Assembly (NCBI GenBank): GCA_047974565.1
Contig: JBKECN010000024.1
Location: 132,550-196,549, forward strand
Length of the DNA: 64,000 bases
Direction of reading: 5' to 3'
Source of the DNA: JBDIAG01 sp047974565
GTDB taxonomy: Bacteria; Actinomycetota; Actinomycetes; Actinomycetales; CAWJMD01
The notes under the pieces are model-generated. The model ran no database searches. It worked only from the letters and a program-made list of their open reading frames with translations, and was not told the DNA's origin. This document shows, one piece after another, positions 1 to 9,132 of the stretch (its first letter is position 1; every line of letters starts with the position of its first letter). Made by a program: the position numbers and the translations under genes.

Positions 1-1
1 G

Positions 2-1024
2 ATCGTGAGTCGGACGGCCGGGCCACTGCTCAAGGACTTCCGCCAAGTGAGCCCGTGCCGGGTAGAGCCACTGTGGCGAGTGCGGCGACGCCTGCGCCGG
101 CCTACGTGGCTTCGTCCGCTGGCCCGCCTGGCCGACGCCATCACGGCGCTGATCATGGTGGCGGTGCACCGGCCCCAGATGCTCTATCTCAACTCGTGCG
201 CCGTCGTGGACTATCTAGGCCCCGCCCGACTGCTGCGGGTCCCCGTCGTCCTACACGTGCACGAGTCCGGACCGGTGGCTGCCAACTTCATCGCCCGGCC
301 GCGCCGCCTCGCGCGGTGGCCACGCCTGACCGTGGTGGCCTGTTCGCCGAGTGTTCGGGTGGAACTCGCCCAGCTCACCGGCATCGCGGTGGACGACATC
401 GTCCTGCTGCCCTCGGTACCCGACGACGCCGCCGTCCTCTCCCGCTCGGCTGCATCCGGCGTGGACAGGATGGGCGACCCGGCCGTGGTGGTCGGAAGCT
501 GCGGCTCGGTGGAGTACCGCAAGGGGTATGACTTGTTGATCGCCGCAGCCCAGTTGGTCGGCTCGCGCGCCCCTGAGCTGGACATCAGATTTGTCTGGAT
601 CGGGGACCTCATCGCGTCGGGCGCTCTCGACGGCCACGTCGAGTTCCTGGGCCCCAGAGCCGATCCCTACCCGCTGATGCGAGGCTTCGATCTGCTCGCC
701 CTTCCCTCACGAGACGATCCTTTCCCGCTCGTCGTGCTTGAAGCCATGGTGCTGGGCAAACCGGTGGTGGCCTTCGACGTCGGCGGGGTGCGCGACCAGA
801 TCGCGGAAACCGGGGTGCTGGTCCCTGCCGAGGATGTGAGCGCCTTCGCCGATGCTGTAGTGGAGTTGGCGCGGGACCGCCATCGCCGACTCGCTCTGGG
901 AGACCGGGCTCACGAGCGCGCCAGAGCGCACTTCTCCACCGCACACTTCTGTGAACTGCTGGGTGACATCATCTCGGAGCACGAGCACTCCACCAGCCGC
1001 GCGCGGCCGCGGACTCAGGGGTGA
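2..1024 (+). CDS. Glycosyltransferase family 4, 5'-truncated by window edge
   Basis: The reading frame is open to the left edge, so the true start lies upstream; the GTG at 5 is probably internal because the usual GT4 N-terminal glycine-rich loop is missing. What remains includes the end of the N-terminal Rossmann domain (HVHESG, about residue 85 counting from that GTG), the donor-domain entry SVEYRKGYDLLIAA and the C-terminal signature DDPFPLVVLEAM, in which Asp replaces the usual first Glu of the EX7E motif. The family moves a sugar from a nucleotide-sugar to a growing glycan at the inner membrane face. It lies directly upstream of two GT2 genes in the same direction, so a role in polysaccharide repeat-unit assembly is likely. 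Donor and acceptor cannot be read. Confidence 0.85.
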   Translation: MVSRTAGPLLKDFRQVSPCRVEPLWRVRRRLRRPTWLRPLARLADAITALIMVAVHRPQMLYLNSCAVVDYLGPARLLRVPVVLHVHESGPVAANFIARPRRLARWPRLTVVACSPSVRVELAQLTGIAVDDIVLLPSVPDDAAVLSRSAASGVDRMGDPAVVVGSCGSVEYRKGYDLLIAAAQLVGSRAPELDIRFVWIGDLIASGALDGHVEFLGPRADPYPLMRGFDLLALPSRDDPFPLVVLEAMVLGKPVVAFDVGGVRDQIAETGVLVPAEDVSAFADAVVELARDRHRRLALGDRAHERARAHFSTAHFCELLGDIISEHEHSTSRARPRTQG

Positions 1025-1028
1025 GCAG

Positions 1029-1991
1029 ATGAACCAGGTTCCAGACGAACAGAATCGTCAGCCGCCGCAGCGCACCGAACGAGTTGCCGTTGTCGTGGTG
1101 ATGTACAACAGCGAAACTCTCATGCCCGGGCTGATCGATTCCCTTCCAGGTGGCATGGGGTCGATCGACTACGAGTTGATCGCTGTCGACAACGCCTCCC
1201 CTGATGACAGCGTGGCCGTCGTACGTGCGCTGGCCGACGACGTGACCATCGTGGAGACGGGGCGCAACGGCGGCTATGCCGCCGGAATCAACGCCGGAGT
1301 GGCCGCCGCCTCCCCGTACACGGCCATCCTGGCCTTGAACTCCGACGTCCGTCTGAACCCAGGATGTGTTCCGGTGCTGCTGCGGCGCCTGCGCACCCCT
1401 GGCACGGGGATCGCCGTGCCCCACCTCGTCGACGCCACCGGCTCTCTCATCGGCTCGATCCGGCGCGAGCCGACCATCATGGGGACTCTGGCCGAGGCCA
1501 TTCTCGGGCGTCGGGCCGGGCGCCGTGGCCTGCCGGGTGAGGTGGTCAACGATCCCGAGCAGTACCGCTATGAGCACCGGATCGACTGGGCCGAGGGCTC
1601 TACCCAACTGATCAGCGCCCAGTGCTGGCAGGCATGCGGCCCGTGGGACGAGTCGTTCTTCCTATACTCCGAGGAGACCGAGTTCAACCTCCGGGCTCGC
1701 GATGGTGGCTTTCACACGGTCTTCGTCCCCGAGGCCGGCGCCGTCCACCTGGAGGGCGGCTCGGGCTCCTCCGATGACCTGTGGGCCTTGCAGGTCGTCA
1801 ACAGGGTCAGGTTGTACGGGCGACGACACACCCGCCTGGCGGCGTGGCTCTTCTGGGCTGCCAACCTGATGCGCGAGGGGCTGCGAGCCGTTCTGGGCAA
1901 GAGTCGCAGCCGCGCGGCCGTCAAGGCCCTGTTCAACCCGGGACGGTTTCTCCGGCGGACCGTTCCTGGGCAATCCGGGAAGGAGATGTGA
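1029..1991 (+). CDS. Glycosyltransferase family 2 (rhamnosyltransferase-like)
   Basis: A 320-residue GT-A fold protein. VVVVMYNS opens the fold near residue 21, D54 sits in AVDNAS, and NSD at 104-106 corresponds to the DXD-type metal/nucleotide site. These belong to the GT2 group that includes rhamnosyl- and galactofuranosyltransferases. The ATG at 1029 is chosen over an in-frame start at 951 because the latter lies deep inside the preceding gene; 1029 begins five bases after that stop. The C-terminus has a basic amphipathic stretch (about residues 275-315) that could lie on the membrane. It sits in a plus-strand run with the neighbouring glycosyltransferases. Specificity is unknown. Confidence 0.88.
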   Translation: MNQVPDEQNRQPPQRTERVAVVVVMYNSETLMPGLIDSLPGGMGSIDYELIAVDNASPDDSVAVVRALADDVTIVETGRNGGYAAGINAGVAAASPYTAILALNSDVRLNPGCVPVLLRRLRTPGTGIAVPHLVDATGSLIGSIRREPTIMGTLAEAILGRRAGRRGLPGEVVNDPEQYRYEHRIDWAEGSTQLISAQCWQACGPWDESFFLYSEETEFNLRARDGGFHTVFVPEAGAVHLEGGSGSSDDLWALQVVNRVRLYGRRHTRLAAWLFWAANLMREGLRAVLGKSRSRAAVKALFNPGRFLRRTVPGQSGKEM

Positions 1992-3161
1992 ATGGTGGCG
2001 TCCGCACGAGGGATATCGGTGGTGTGCGTCTTCAATGACGCCGCTGTCCTATCCGAATGCCTGCAGGCCTCGGTCGAGGGGTATCGGGGGGACATCGACG
2101 TTCAGTTCATCCCGGTGGACAACCGAGAGCACACCTTCTCGAGTGCGGGAAGCGCTCTCAACCACGGTGCCCGGCAAGCCCGGCATCCCCTGGTGGCCTT
2201 CGTGCACCAGGACGTCTACATCCACTCCTTCGAGCGCCTTCTCGAAGCGGAAGCCGAACTGCACGCCGGCTGGGGCCTGATCGGCGCCAATGGGGTCCGC
2301 CACGATGGCACGAACTGCGGTCGCATCCGAGATCGCGTGCAGATCATCGGCACCCCGGCGCCCACCCCGGTGGAGGTGGACAGTGTCGACGAGGTGCTGT
2401 TCCTGACCACCCGGCAGCAGATCCTGGACCACCCGCTCAGCGAGGACCCTGAGCTGTCATGGCACGCCTACGCGGTGGAGCTTGGCCTGCGCCTGCGCCG
2501 AACCGGCCAGCGAATCGGCGTCGCAGACCTCGGGGTCACCCACAACAGCCTCACCACGAACCTGGCCAAGCTCGACCTGGCGCACCGCCACGTCGGGGAT
2601 CTGTACCGGGAGTTTCTCCCTGTGCGCACGACCTGCGGGACCATCCAGGCCAGGGGCCGAACTACCTCCCTGCTCGCCACTGCCCGCCGGGTGGCCAGGC
2701 CGTTGCGGCGGCTCCAGAGCAGGGTCTCAGCCGCAGGCGTGCGCGCGCGCACCGGGCTGGCCGTCATCGACTCCGATATCCGTCACGAAGTCGACCTGCT
2801 GCCCTACTCCCCGGCCCGCCCCCTCCATCTGATCAACATCGACCCCGCCGAAGAGTTCGCCCGCTACGCGCCTGGAACGTTGTCCGTCACCAGGTACGGC
2901 AACCCGGTCATGATGACGGCGGTGTCATCGCTGTCACAGTGTCGTAAGGCGCTGAGCACCATCCCACCTACCGCGATCGTCCTGGTGGTTGGGCTGGAGC
3001 CCCACCACTACGGTGACCTACCCGAACTCCTCGACCGGGACCGCGGATGGATGCTCGGCCGGCACCCTGGATCGGTTTGGCTCGTGGGTGGCCTAGGCCG
3101 CGCGGACCTCCCTCACGACTGGGCGCAGAGGTGCGTGGTCACAGGCCGCAACTTTCGGTAG
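1992..3161 (+). CDS. GT2-like glycosyltransferase (Glyco_tranf_2_5 type)
   Basis: A 389-residue protein starting at the ATG immediately after the stop of the preceding gene, with an AAGGAG ribosome binding site 8-10 bases upstream, so the two are translationally coupled. The N-terminal 220 residues look like a GT-A domain: ISVVCVFND at 8-16, PVDNRE near 42, and FVHQDVYI near 70, where HQD replaces the classical DXD. The remaining C-terminal part (arginine-rich, then about 130 residues from LLPYSP) matches nothing I recognise. HQDV proteins of this kind occur in actinobacterial polysaccharide loci. A glycosyltransferase is the best call; a non-catalytic relative cannot be excluded. Confidence 0.7.
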   Translation: MVASARGISVVCVFNDAAVLSECLQASVEGYRGDIDVQFIPVDNREHTFSSAGSALNHGARQARHPLVAFVHQDVYIHSFERLLEAEAELHAGWGLIGANGVRHDGTNCGRIRDRVQIIGTPAPTPVEVDSVDEVLFLTTRQQILDHPLSEDPELSWHAYAVELGLRLRRTGQRIGVADLGVTHNSLTTNLAKLDLAHRHVGDLYREFLPVRTTCGTIQARGRTTSLLATARRVARPLRRLQSRVSAAGVRARTGLAVIDSDIRHEVDLLPYSPARPLHLINIDPAEEFARYAPGTLSVTRYGNPVMMTAVSSLSQCRKALSTIPPTAIVLVVGLEPHHYGDLPELLDRDRGWMLGRHPGSVWLVGGLGRADLPHDWAQRCVVTGRNFR

Positions 3162-3812
3162 CGCTCTGTTTACGACGCACCCATCGGCCCGAAAATGTGC
3201 TCCACCTCACACGAGGTGTGGATGAGTCTCAGCTGACGCGTCCGATTTGCACCTTACATGGGGCAATAGGGGCAATATTGCCGCTTTCCTTCAAGAGGCC
3301 TTCATCGGTGGCGATCGGCCAAGAGGCGTTGGGTCGCCACAAATCGGCGTCCATCCTGAGCTCCGTCAATGTAACGGACTGGACACGGAACTGTTACGAA
3401 GGCAGGGTGGAACGCATGCCTCGAAGACGACGCTGTCCGCCACCCCGCCGAACGGGCCACGGGGCCTTTCATCTCCCGGCTCGCCCCCTTGTTCGTCTCC
3501 CTGCATTTCGACCCGATTGCATCGGCGTCGCGGAGCGATGACGCCATCCTGACTCTCAGTAGCCAACCTCGGCCGGGATCGGCTCAGCATCTGCCACCAC
3601 TGCCCTGTTGGTCAGTGTTTACGCCTGTCTACCAGGCATTTTCAAGAACCTTCTCTACCATTTCCGGTTTTTCCGTTTAATCGCCCCGTAACGTGCTACT
3701 ACATAGCGTGAAATTAGGCCACTAGGGCGGGCGATCATCTCGGGCGCGGGTCTGCCGATCTTGAGAGGGAGCTCAAATCCCCAAACAAGACCCCATCTGA
3801 AGGACCCCCACA
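3162..3812. other. 650-bp intergenic region, no convincing gene
   Basis: Several short frames cross this stretch but none has both a ribosome binding site and protein-like composition. It contains a CACCTC/GAGGTG stem at 3203-3218 and a 12-bp perfect palindrome GGCAATATTGCC at 3271-3282 followed by GCTTTCCTT, either of which could end the upstream glycosyltransferase transcript. The last 200 bases are much richer in A and T than the surroundings (3640-3720) and probably carry the promoter of the secreted protein at 3813, but I could not find a well-spaced -35/-10 pair. Confidence 0.5.
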
Positions 3813-5309
3813 ATGCGTGCCAACACCCGAGTTTCGGCTGCCCGCGTAACACTAGGCGCCGGATTGGCCCTCTCACTTGCCCTTGCCGCTGGATCCCCCG
3901 CGACCGCAGCCTCCCGCAGCCTCAAGACATTCATGCCTGCGGTGTCCACCACATCGGTGAGCACAACCGTGAACACCGAGGAGACGTTCTGGGGTGGCCA
4001 GAAGCCCGCGAACGCGGCTGTCGACTCCGACACCGCGGCCGTCGAGCTAGGCACCAGGTTCACGGCCCGCAGCGACGCGCAAGCACTCGGTGTCCGCTTC
4101 TGGAAGACCTGGCAGAACAAGGGCACTCACACCGGGACCCTGTGGTCGTCCTCGGGCGCACGCCTGGCGACCGTCCAGTTCACCGGCGAGACGTCGTGGG
4201 GCTGGCAGACGGCCCGGTTCTCCACGCCCGTGCAGCTTCGCGCCGGCGCCTCCTATGTGGTCTCCTACCAGGCTCCCCGCGGCCGGTACTCCTCGACTCA
4301 GTACTACTCGGGTCAATCCCAGTCCGCCCTCGTCTCGGTTCCGACGAGCAATGCCGGCGTCTACAAGTATGGGAACGGCTTCCCCACGGCGTCGTGGCAC
4401 AGCAGCCAGTACTGGGTGGACGCGATCGTGGCCCCCTCGGTATCCACGCCAACAACACCGACCCCGGACCCCACCCCGGACCCCACGCCCGATCCCACTC
4501 CTGATCCCACCCCGGACCCGACACCCGATCCCACCCCGGACCCGACCGCCGGGTTCCCCACGGCATCCACAACGGGAGTGCCTGCAGGCACGAAGTTGAC
4601 CGCCTATACCGGCCCGTCGGTGATCACTCAGGACGGCACTACCATCGATTCCAAGTTGGTGACCAACTGCTTGGACATCCGGGCAAACAACGTCACGATC
4701 AAGAACACGCTGATCCGCTCGAGCTGCTTCTTCAACGTCCTCTCCGACAGCGGTAAGACGGGACTGACCTTGACCGACGTCGAGATCGACGGCATGGACA
4801 ACCCGTACAACGACTCCGCCATCAACGGCAGCAACTTCACCCTCACCCGCGGCAACCTGCATTCGACGATGGACGGCGCCAAGGCCGGGTCGAATGTCAC
4901 GATCCAGTCCTCCATGATCCACGACCTGACAGTGATCGGCGACTCCCACAACGATGGCATCCAGTCGCTGGGAACCACTGGCCTCACAATCAGGAACAAC
5001 TCCATCGTGATCGGCAAGGGCTCCACGTCTGCGATCATCTTGTCCACGGGCTCGGCGTCGGCCATGCGCAATGTTTCGATTGACGGGAACCTGTTGGGCG
5101 GTGGCGCATACACCGTCTACGGCGGCTACGCTAAAGGCGTGGACTCGCTGTCCAAGGTGAGCAACATCTCCATCACGAACAACAAGTTCACGACGCAGGT
5201 CTACCCCAAGAGCGGTGCTTTCGGGCCGTTGACCTCAACCGATTCCCCAGTGGTCGTGTCGGGCAACACGTGGTACGACGGCCCGAACGCAGGCAAGACG
5301 GTGCAGTGA
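3813..5309 (+). CDS. Secreted DUF4082 plus right-handed beta-helix protein
   Basis: A 498-residue exported protein. A Sec signal peptide covers residues 1-33 (basic start, then a Leu/Ala-rich core ending SPATAA). Residues about 45-210 resemble DUF4082, a beta-sandwich often attached to actinobacterial surface enzymes (EETFWGG, LGVRFWKT, YVVSYQAPRGRY). A PDPT-repeat linker follows (about 217-245). The C-terminal 250 residues are rich in Asn/Ile ladder strands (NNVTIKNTLI, GLTIRNNSIVIG), typical of a right-handed parallel beta-helix as in pectate-lyase-like or polysaccharide-binding folds, with the motif HNDGIQS. No anchor is visible. GAAGGA precedes the ATG by 9 bases. Likely role: binding or cleaving the extracellular polysaccharide; no catalytic residues can be assigned. 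Confidence 0.75.
   Translation: MRANTRVSAARVTLGAGLALSLALAAGSPATAASRSLKTFMPAVSTTSVSTTVNTEETFWGGQKPANAAVDSDTAAVELGTRFTARSDAQALGVRFWKTWQNKGTHTGTLWSSSGARLATVQFTGETSWGWQTARFSTPVQLRAGASYVVSYQAPRGRYSSTQYYSGQSQSALVSVPTSNAGVYKYGNGFPTASWHSSQYWVDAIVAPSVSTPTTPTPDPTPDPTPDPTPDPTPDPTPDPTPDPTAGFPTASTTGVPAGTKLTAYTGPSVITQDGTTIDSKLVTNCLDIRANNVTIKNTLIRSSCFFNVLSDSGKTGLTLTDVEIDGMDNPYNDSAINGSNFTLTRGNLHSTMDGAKAGSNVTIQSSMIHDLTVIGDSHNDGIQSLGTTGLTIRNNSIVIGKGSTSAIILSTGSASAMRNVSIDGNLLGGGAYTVYGGYAKGVDSLSKVSNISITNNKFTTQVYPKSGAFGPLTSTDSPVVVSGNTWYDGPNAGKTVQ
4461..4547 (+). repeat. Tandem 12-bp repeat encoding a TPDP linker
   Basis: Seven in-frame 12-bp units encode Thr-Pro-Asp-Pro and form the flexible hinge between the DUF4082 and beta-helix domains of the secreted protein. 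Codon use varies (GAC/GAT, CCC/CCG), so the array is not freshly duplicated. Such repeats can change length between strains by slippage. Confidence 0.9.
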
Positions 5310-5396
5310 CCGTCCCACAGCGAGAACCGATCTACTGGCTGGCCCTAGCCCGGGTGCCGCGATAGGGCCGACTTCGAGCCAAGAGGCGAACTGAGA

Positions 5397-5437
5397 GAGG
5401 GTGGCATCACGGTTGGCGGACCCGTGGTGCCACCCTC
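5397..5437. terminator. Hairpin between convergent genes
   Basis: A 16-bp stem with one mismatch (5397-5412 pairs with 5422-5437, arms GAGGGTGGCATCACGG and CCGTGGTGCCACCCTC) lies where the plus-strand beta-helix gene and the minus-strand O-antigen-ligase-like gene meet, overlapping the last codons of the latter. No strong U-tract follows on either strand, so it is a terminator candidate rather than a certain one. Confidence 0.45.
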
Positions 5438-6747
5438 GGTTGGTCTCGCTGGACCACCGCAGGGTCAGCGCCAGTACCGGCAAATCGCAGCATTCCACCG
5501 GCAAGCCCGATAACCAGGAAGAAGCACCCAGCCGACTGCGGAAATCCGAAGGTGTCAAAGAAAGCCAGTCCTGCCGATCCCGCGGCCACGGACCCCATGA
5601 ACGCCAAGGACAGGTCGCGATCGAAATCGGTGAGGGCCCGTCGTCGGCTCAGCCAGGCAGCCCGGAAAGCAGTCCCGAGAACCGCCAGCAGACACCCAAG
5701 ACCGAGCACTCCGGCTTCGATGAGCATGCCGAGATAGCCATTGTCCAGGATCCAGTACTTGGGCAGGAAGGTCCCGAAACCCCGACCAAACAGGGGTTGC
5801 TGCTGGATGAACGACCACGCCAGTTCGTAACTACCGGTCCGTGAGGCGATACTGGGGTCCTGCGACACCGATGTGAACAGCCCGACGATAGTGCCCAAGA
5901 CACCTGGCACGGTCAGATATATGACCACCGCACAGGCGAGAAGGCCCAGCAGTGCCCACAATCGTTGCCATCCTCGCGAGCCGATGATCATCACTGCAAC
6001 GCCCACGAAGGCGCACACCAGGGTCGAACGGGAGATGGACAAGAAGACTGCGAACGCGATGGCCACCAGAACCAACCGATACAGAAGGCGCCAGGACGGG
6101 GAACTGCGAGCAAAGGCCACCGCCAAAGGCAAGGCCATCGTCAGCACCACCCCGTACTCGATGGGATGAGTGGAGGTGCCGCTCGGGCGGGGGTATCCGT
6201 TGCGGATGATGAGTCCCCATCCGGACGTGCCGGATGTCAGCCCCGGAATGTTCAGCCGATCCACGTACAGCTCGCGGGTCAGGTACTGCACGAGTCCGAG
6301 CACCGCGACAAGTCCGACCGCGACCACCAAGCGCCGCACCAGAACGCGGTGCCGCTCGGCGCTGGCGATGCCGTCACTGGCCATCACCAGGATCCCGACG
6401 TACCCGACGACCTTGATCAGCCCGTTGTCGGCAGGGCTCACCTCGTCCGAAGGAATCGGCAACGACATCGCGTGTGCGTAGACCACCACCATGACCAGAA
6501 GCCACACCAGGGCGACCCGGCTGGGGCCCGCGGGTGCCACCGGTGCGGTGCCACGCAGGGTGAACCACAGCCAGATGAGGAAGATGACGGGAGCCAGCAG
6601 AGCGGACGGGGCTCCAGCACTGCCCAGAGGACTGAGCACCATCGGCGAGGGGATCGCCAGCAGGAGCACCAGGTAGACGGTGAGAATTGTGGTGGCGTCC
6701 AAGCCCTGACCGAACGGCCGCCGGAGCCTGCTTCGAATTGACGTCAT
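5407..6747 (-). CDS. O-antigen ligase / Wzy-type polymerase membrane protein
   Basis: A 446-residue polytopic membrane protein with about ten to twelve hydrophobic segments, starting with TILTVYLVLLLAIPSPMVL near residue 17. The central region RPSGTSTHPIEYG followed by an extracytoplasmic loop and GRGFGTF matches the Wzy_C/O-antigen-ligase family, which polymerises repeat units or transfers glycan to an acceptor on the outer membrane face. The ATG at 6747 is chosen because the upstream in-frame sequence lies inside the Wzz-like gene and is arginine-rich rather than membrane-like. It is preceded on the same strand by the Wzz-like gene (33-bp gap), a usual polymerase plus chain-length pairing. 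Ligase and polymerase cannot be told apart by eye. Confidence 0.8.
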   Translation of the reverse strand: MTSIRSRLRRPFGQGLDATTILTVYLVLLLAIPSPMVLSPLGSAGAPSALLAPVIFLIWLWFTLRGTAPVAPAGPSRVALVWLLVMVVVYAHAMSLPIPSDEVSPADNGLIKVVGYVGILVMASDGIASAERHRVLVRRLVVAVGLVAVLGLVQYLTRELYVDRLNIPGLTSGTSGWGLIIRNGYPRPSGTSTHPIEYGVVLTMALPLAVAFARSSPSWRLLYRLVLVAIAFAVFLSISRSTLVCAFVGVAVMIIGSRGWQRLWALLGLLACAVVIYLTVPGVLGTIVGLFTSVSQDPSIASRTGSYELAWSFIQQQPLFGRGFGTFLPKYWILDNGYLGMLIEAGVLGLGCLLAVLGTAFRAAWLSRRRALTDFDRDLSLAFMGSVAAGSAGLAFFDTFGFPQSAGCFFLVIGLAGGMLRFAGTGADPAVVQRDQPRVAPRVRQP

Positions 6748-6779
6748 TGATCGCGCGCGCACCGACACCGGCTGGGCAC

Positions 6780-7598
6780 CTAAGACGTGAGGCGGGCCGA
6801 AGCCGGCTCCACCGCAGGGTTTGCGCTTTCCCGGTCGGCCTTGTCGTCGTGGAGCAACTCGTCCTCGGGCAGGGGCGGCTGACCATGCGTGGCTGCCGGG
6901 CCGTCGTCCGCCCGGGTCGGCGAAGCCGCCGAGCGTGGACCGATTAGGCCTTCGAAGAAGGCGATCCCCAACAGTGCCAGGGACAACGCCACACCACCGC
7001 CGAGGACACCCGCCCTGATCTGTGAACTGCGCATCGGCGTGGGGTTCTGCTCGACGACCACGGGTACCGAGCCGATGAGCGAGTCTGGCTGGAGGCTGAA
7101 ACCTGCCTGCAACTCGCTGAGAGCGTCGGGGATCTGGTCGACCATGGTGTTGAGCGCGACGACAGCGTTCTGGCGAGAGTCTGCGGTGGCCACGATGCGG
7201 ACCAGCGGCGCATTGCTCGCGTACTCCGGTGTGACCTCGAAGGTCACCCCTGCGCGCGGTCGGCACAGCTCCCGTTGCATAGCCGCATACTCCGCATCGC
7301 CGTCCCGTTGACACATGTCCTCGAAAGACTGTTGAGATGTGATCGACTGAATGACCAGGTCGCGGGCCTGGTTCAGCCCGTCTAGCGCCAACAACGGGTT
7401 GCCGATCGCTCCCTCGGGCACTCCGGTCGCCTGGGTGACGGTGGTGCCGGGTGGGGTGATCAGAACGCTCGCCTTGACCTCATAGGTGGGGCCGACGAGG
7501 AACACCGCACCAGCCCCCGCCACACCTGCCAGCACAATCGCGGCCAGGGTGAGATACCACCGCCGCAGCAAGGTCGTCCACAGTTCCCTGAACTGCAC
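6780..7598 (-). CDS. Wzz-type chain-length determinant
   Basis: A 272-residue protein with a transmembrane helix at residues 10-32 (YLTLAAIVLAGVAGAGAVFLVG), then GPTYEVKASVLITPP, the usual start of a Wzz periplasmic or extracytoplasmic domain. A long soluble region follows, then a second helix at about 216-235, and a short acidic cytoplasmic tail without a kinase. This two-helix topology is that of polysaccharide co-polymerases that set chain length with Wzy. The GTG at 7598 is preferred: AAGGGGG lies 8 bases upstream and the protein then begins just before the first helix; an ATG at 7664 would add 22 residues. It is the upstream partner of the polymerase-like gene. Confidence 0.78.
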   Translation of the reverse strand: MQFRELWTTLLRRWYLTLAAIVLAGVAGAGAVFLVGPTYEVKASVLITPPGTTVTQATGVPEGAIGNPLLALDGLNQARDLVIQSITSQQSFEDMCQRDGDAEYAAMQRELCRPRAGVTFEVTPEYASNAPLVRIVATADSRQNAVVALNTMVDQIPDALSELQAGFSLQPDSLIGSVPVVVEQNPTPMRSSQIRAGVLGGGVALSLALLGIAFFEGLIGPRSAASPTRADDGPAATHGQPPLPEDELLHDDKADRESANPAVEPASARLTS

Positions 7599-7755
7599 CC
7601 GGACCCCCTTCCGTGCCGGACCCCAAGGGCCAGCCGCGTTCGACACCAGCCCACCAGCGGTCATCCGGGGGCTGTCCCCCCTGCACGGTACGAGATCATC
7701 TCGGATGCGCCCAACCGGCGGACCTCTGACATCATCGATTCATGGAGTATCGCCG

Positions 7756-8430
7756 GTGACGGGCGCCATTCTACGCTTCGGGCTGCGGCGCTGGTATGTC
7801 GTGCTGCTCTGCCTGGCACTCAGCGGCACCGTCGGATGGTTCTGCGCCCATCGCGAAGGCGTCTACTTCGCGCGCTACGACGCGGTTCTGCTGGCGCCAC
7901 CATCGGAGTTCTTTCCGAATCGGCTCGAGGATCCCCGGCTCGACATGACCCCCTTGGCGGGCTTGATCTCGGCGGAATGGAATGGCGCAAGAACTCCCCT
8001 CTTCACCGCCTCCGGGGACACGACGCTCTATGGGATCGGGATTCGGGAAGGCGTGCAGGTTCGGATCCCGAACCAGGGTTCACAGTGGAACCCTCGCTAC
8101 CTCAGCCCGGTCATCAACGTCCAGATCGTTGATTCGAACCCGGAGGTGGTTCGCGCCGAGGCGGCACGGGTCACCGCCGAACTCGCAGGGTTGCTGGCCG
8201 AGGATCAACGCGCCGCCGGAGTCGCCGACACCGCACGAGTCACGATGATCACCTCGCCTGCGGAGCCGAACATCGAGTACATCACGGGACGGCGCTCGCG
8301 TGCCCTGGTCAGTTCCTTTATGGCGACTCTGATCGGCAGCCTCGTGCTCTGCTATCGCCTCGATGCGCGGTGGGTCGCCAGGCGAGCTGGCTCGGCAGGT
8401 GGGAGCCCGACGGCTATCTCAGACGCTTGA
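7756..8430 (+). CDS. Small Wzz-like two-helix membrane protein
   Basis: A 224-residue protein on the plus strand, divergent from the Wzz-like gene at 6780-7598. Residues 10-28 (WYVVLLCLALSGTVGWFCA) and about 188-206 (ALVSSFMATLIGSLVLCY) are membrane helices enclosing a soluble domain with YFARYDAVLLAPP after the first helix, the same place where Wzz proteins have their conserved beta strand. The start is the GTG at 7756, with GGAG 10 bases upstream; an in-frame frame upstream runs antisense through the neighbouring gene and is discarded. Its last 17 bases overlap the end of the convergent deacetylase gene. Probably a second chain-length regulator or adaptor; weaker match than its neighbour. 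Confidence 0.65.
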   Translation: MTGAILRFGLRRWYVVLLCLALSGTVGWFCAHREGVYFARYDAVLLAPPSEFFPNRLEDPRLDMTPLAGLISAEWNGARTPLFTASGDTTLYGIGIREGVQVRIPNQGSQWNPRYLSPVINVQIVDSNPEVVRAEAARVTAELAGLLAEDQRAAGVADTARVTMITSPAEPNIEYITGRRSRALVSSFMATLIGSLVLCYRLDARWVARRAGSAGGSPTAISDA

Positions 8431-9067
8431 CCAGTTGCCTGGCCGCCGCCTGTGCCCGCCCTAGAGCCGAGGCGGGCTGGAGCACCTCCCGGCGCAAGAG
8501 GGTCACCGTATCGTCGGCTCGGATGCTGTATCGCGGCTGGAACCAGGCGCCCATACGGGCCGCAGAGCGATCGCTGGAGTACACCCGCTGGTACCCGTTG
8601 GCGCGCAGCCGACGCAGCACGGCCCGGTCATACTGCCCCAGCGGCAGGGCCGCCCAGGTGACCGGGACCCCGCAAACCTGGGACAGTAGGTCGCGCGCCC
8701 GGACGAACTCCGCGGACTGCCCTGCTTCCGTCAAACCCCGCCAGGACACATGGTTCATGCCGTGGCTGCCGATCGACATCCCGGCGTCCTGCAAGGCCAT
8801 CACCTGTTCGCGTGACAGGCTCCCGGTTTGGTCCAGACGACCGGCCAGGACGAAAAAAGCTGCGTCGAGCCCTCGCTCGGTCAAGGCGGGTAGAGCCTGA
8901 TCATGGTCGGAGGCGTTGCCGTCGTCGAAACTGATCGCCACCTCGGGGTTGTCCTGCACCAGGTCCAGCACCTGCTTGAACAACGTCGTGGAGACCCAGT
9001 ACTTCGCCTCGCCCGGTTCGAGTTCGCGACCCGGCTCGCCGATGCCATGGAAACAGAGGTTGATCAT
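8414..9067 (-). CDS. Polysaccharide deacetylase (NodB/CE4 fold)
   Basis: A 217-residue protein with the two metal/catalytic motifs of carbohydrate esterase family 4: ISFDDG (general base and metal Asp) near residue 45 and SHGMNH (HXXXH metal ligands) near residue 99. The later Arg and His motifs are less clear, and the protein is short but within the range of single-domain CE4 enzymes. There is no signal peptide, so it would act in the cytoplasm or be a non-exported sugar deacetylase. GGGG lies about ten bases before the ATG. Family role: removal of N-acetyl groups from GlcNAc-type residues. It is convergent with the small Wzz-like gene and divergent from the GNAT-like gene. Confidence 0.82.
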   Translation of the reverse strand: MINLCFHGIGEPGRELEPGEAKYWVSTTLFKQVLDLVQDNPEVAISFDDGNASDHDQALPALTERGLDAAFFVLAGRLDQTGSLSREQVMALQDAGMSIGSHGMNHVSWRGLTEAGQSAEFVRARDLLSQVCGVPVTWAALPLGQYDRAVLRRLRANGYQRVYSSDRSAARMGAWFQPRYSIRADDTVTLLRREVLQPASALGRAQAAARQLVKRLR

Positions 9068-9132
9068 GCTGCCCCACCACCCCGTAACCCTGTGTCGGAG
9101 TGTTGACCTTATCGCAGGCTAGGCTCGGCGAG

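Noticed and set aside
3162..3812. Small genes in the region before the DUF4082 protein
   Set aside because: Several frames of 60-160 codons overlap on both strands, but none has a ribosome binding site, family motif or believable composition.
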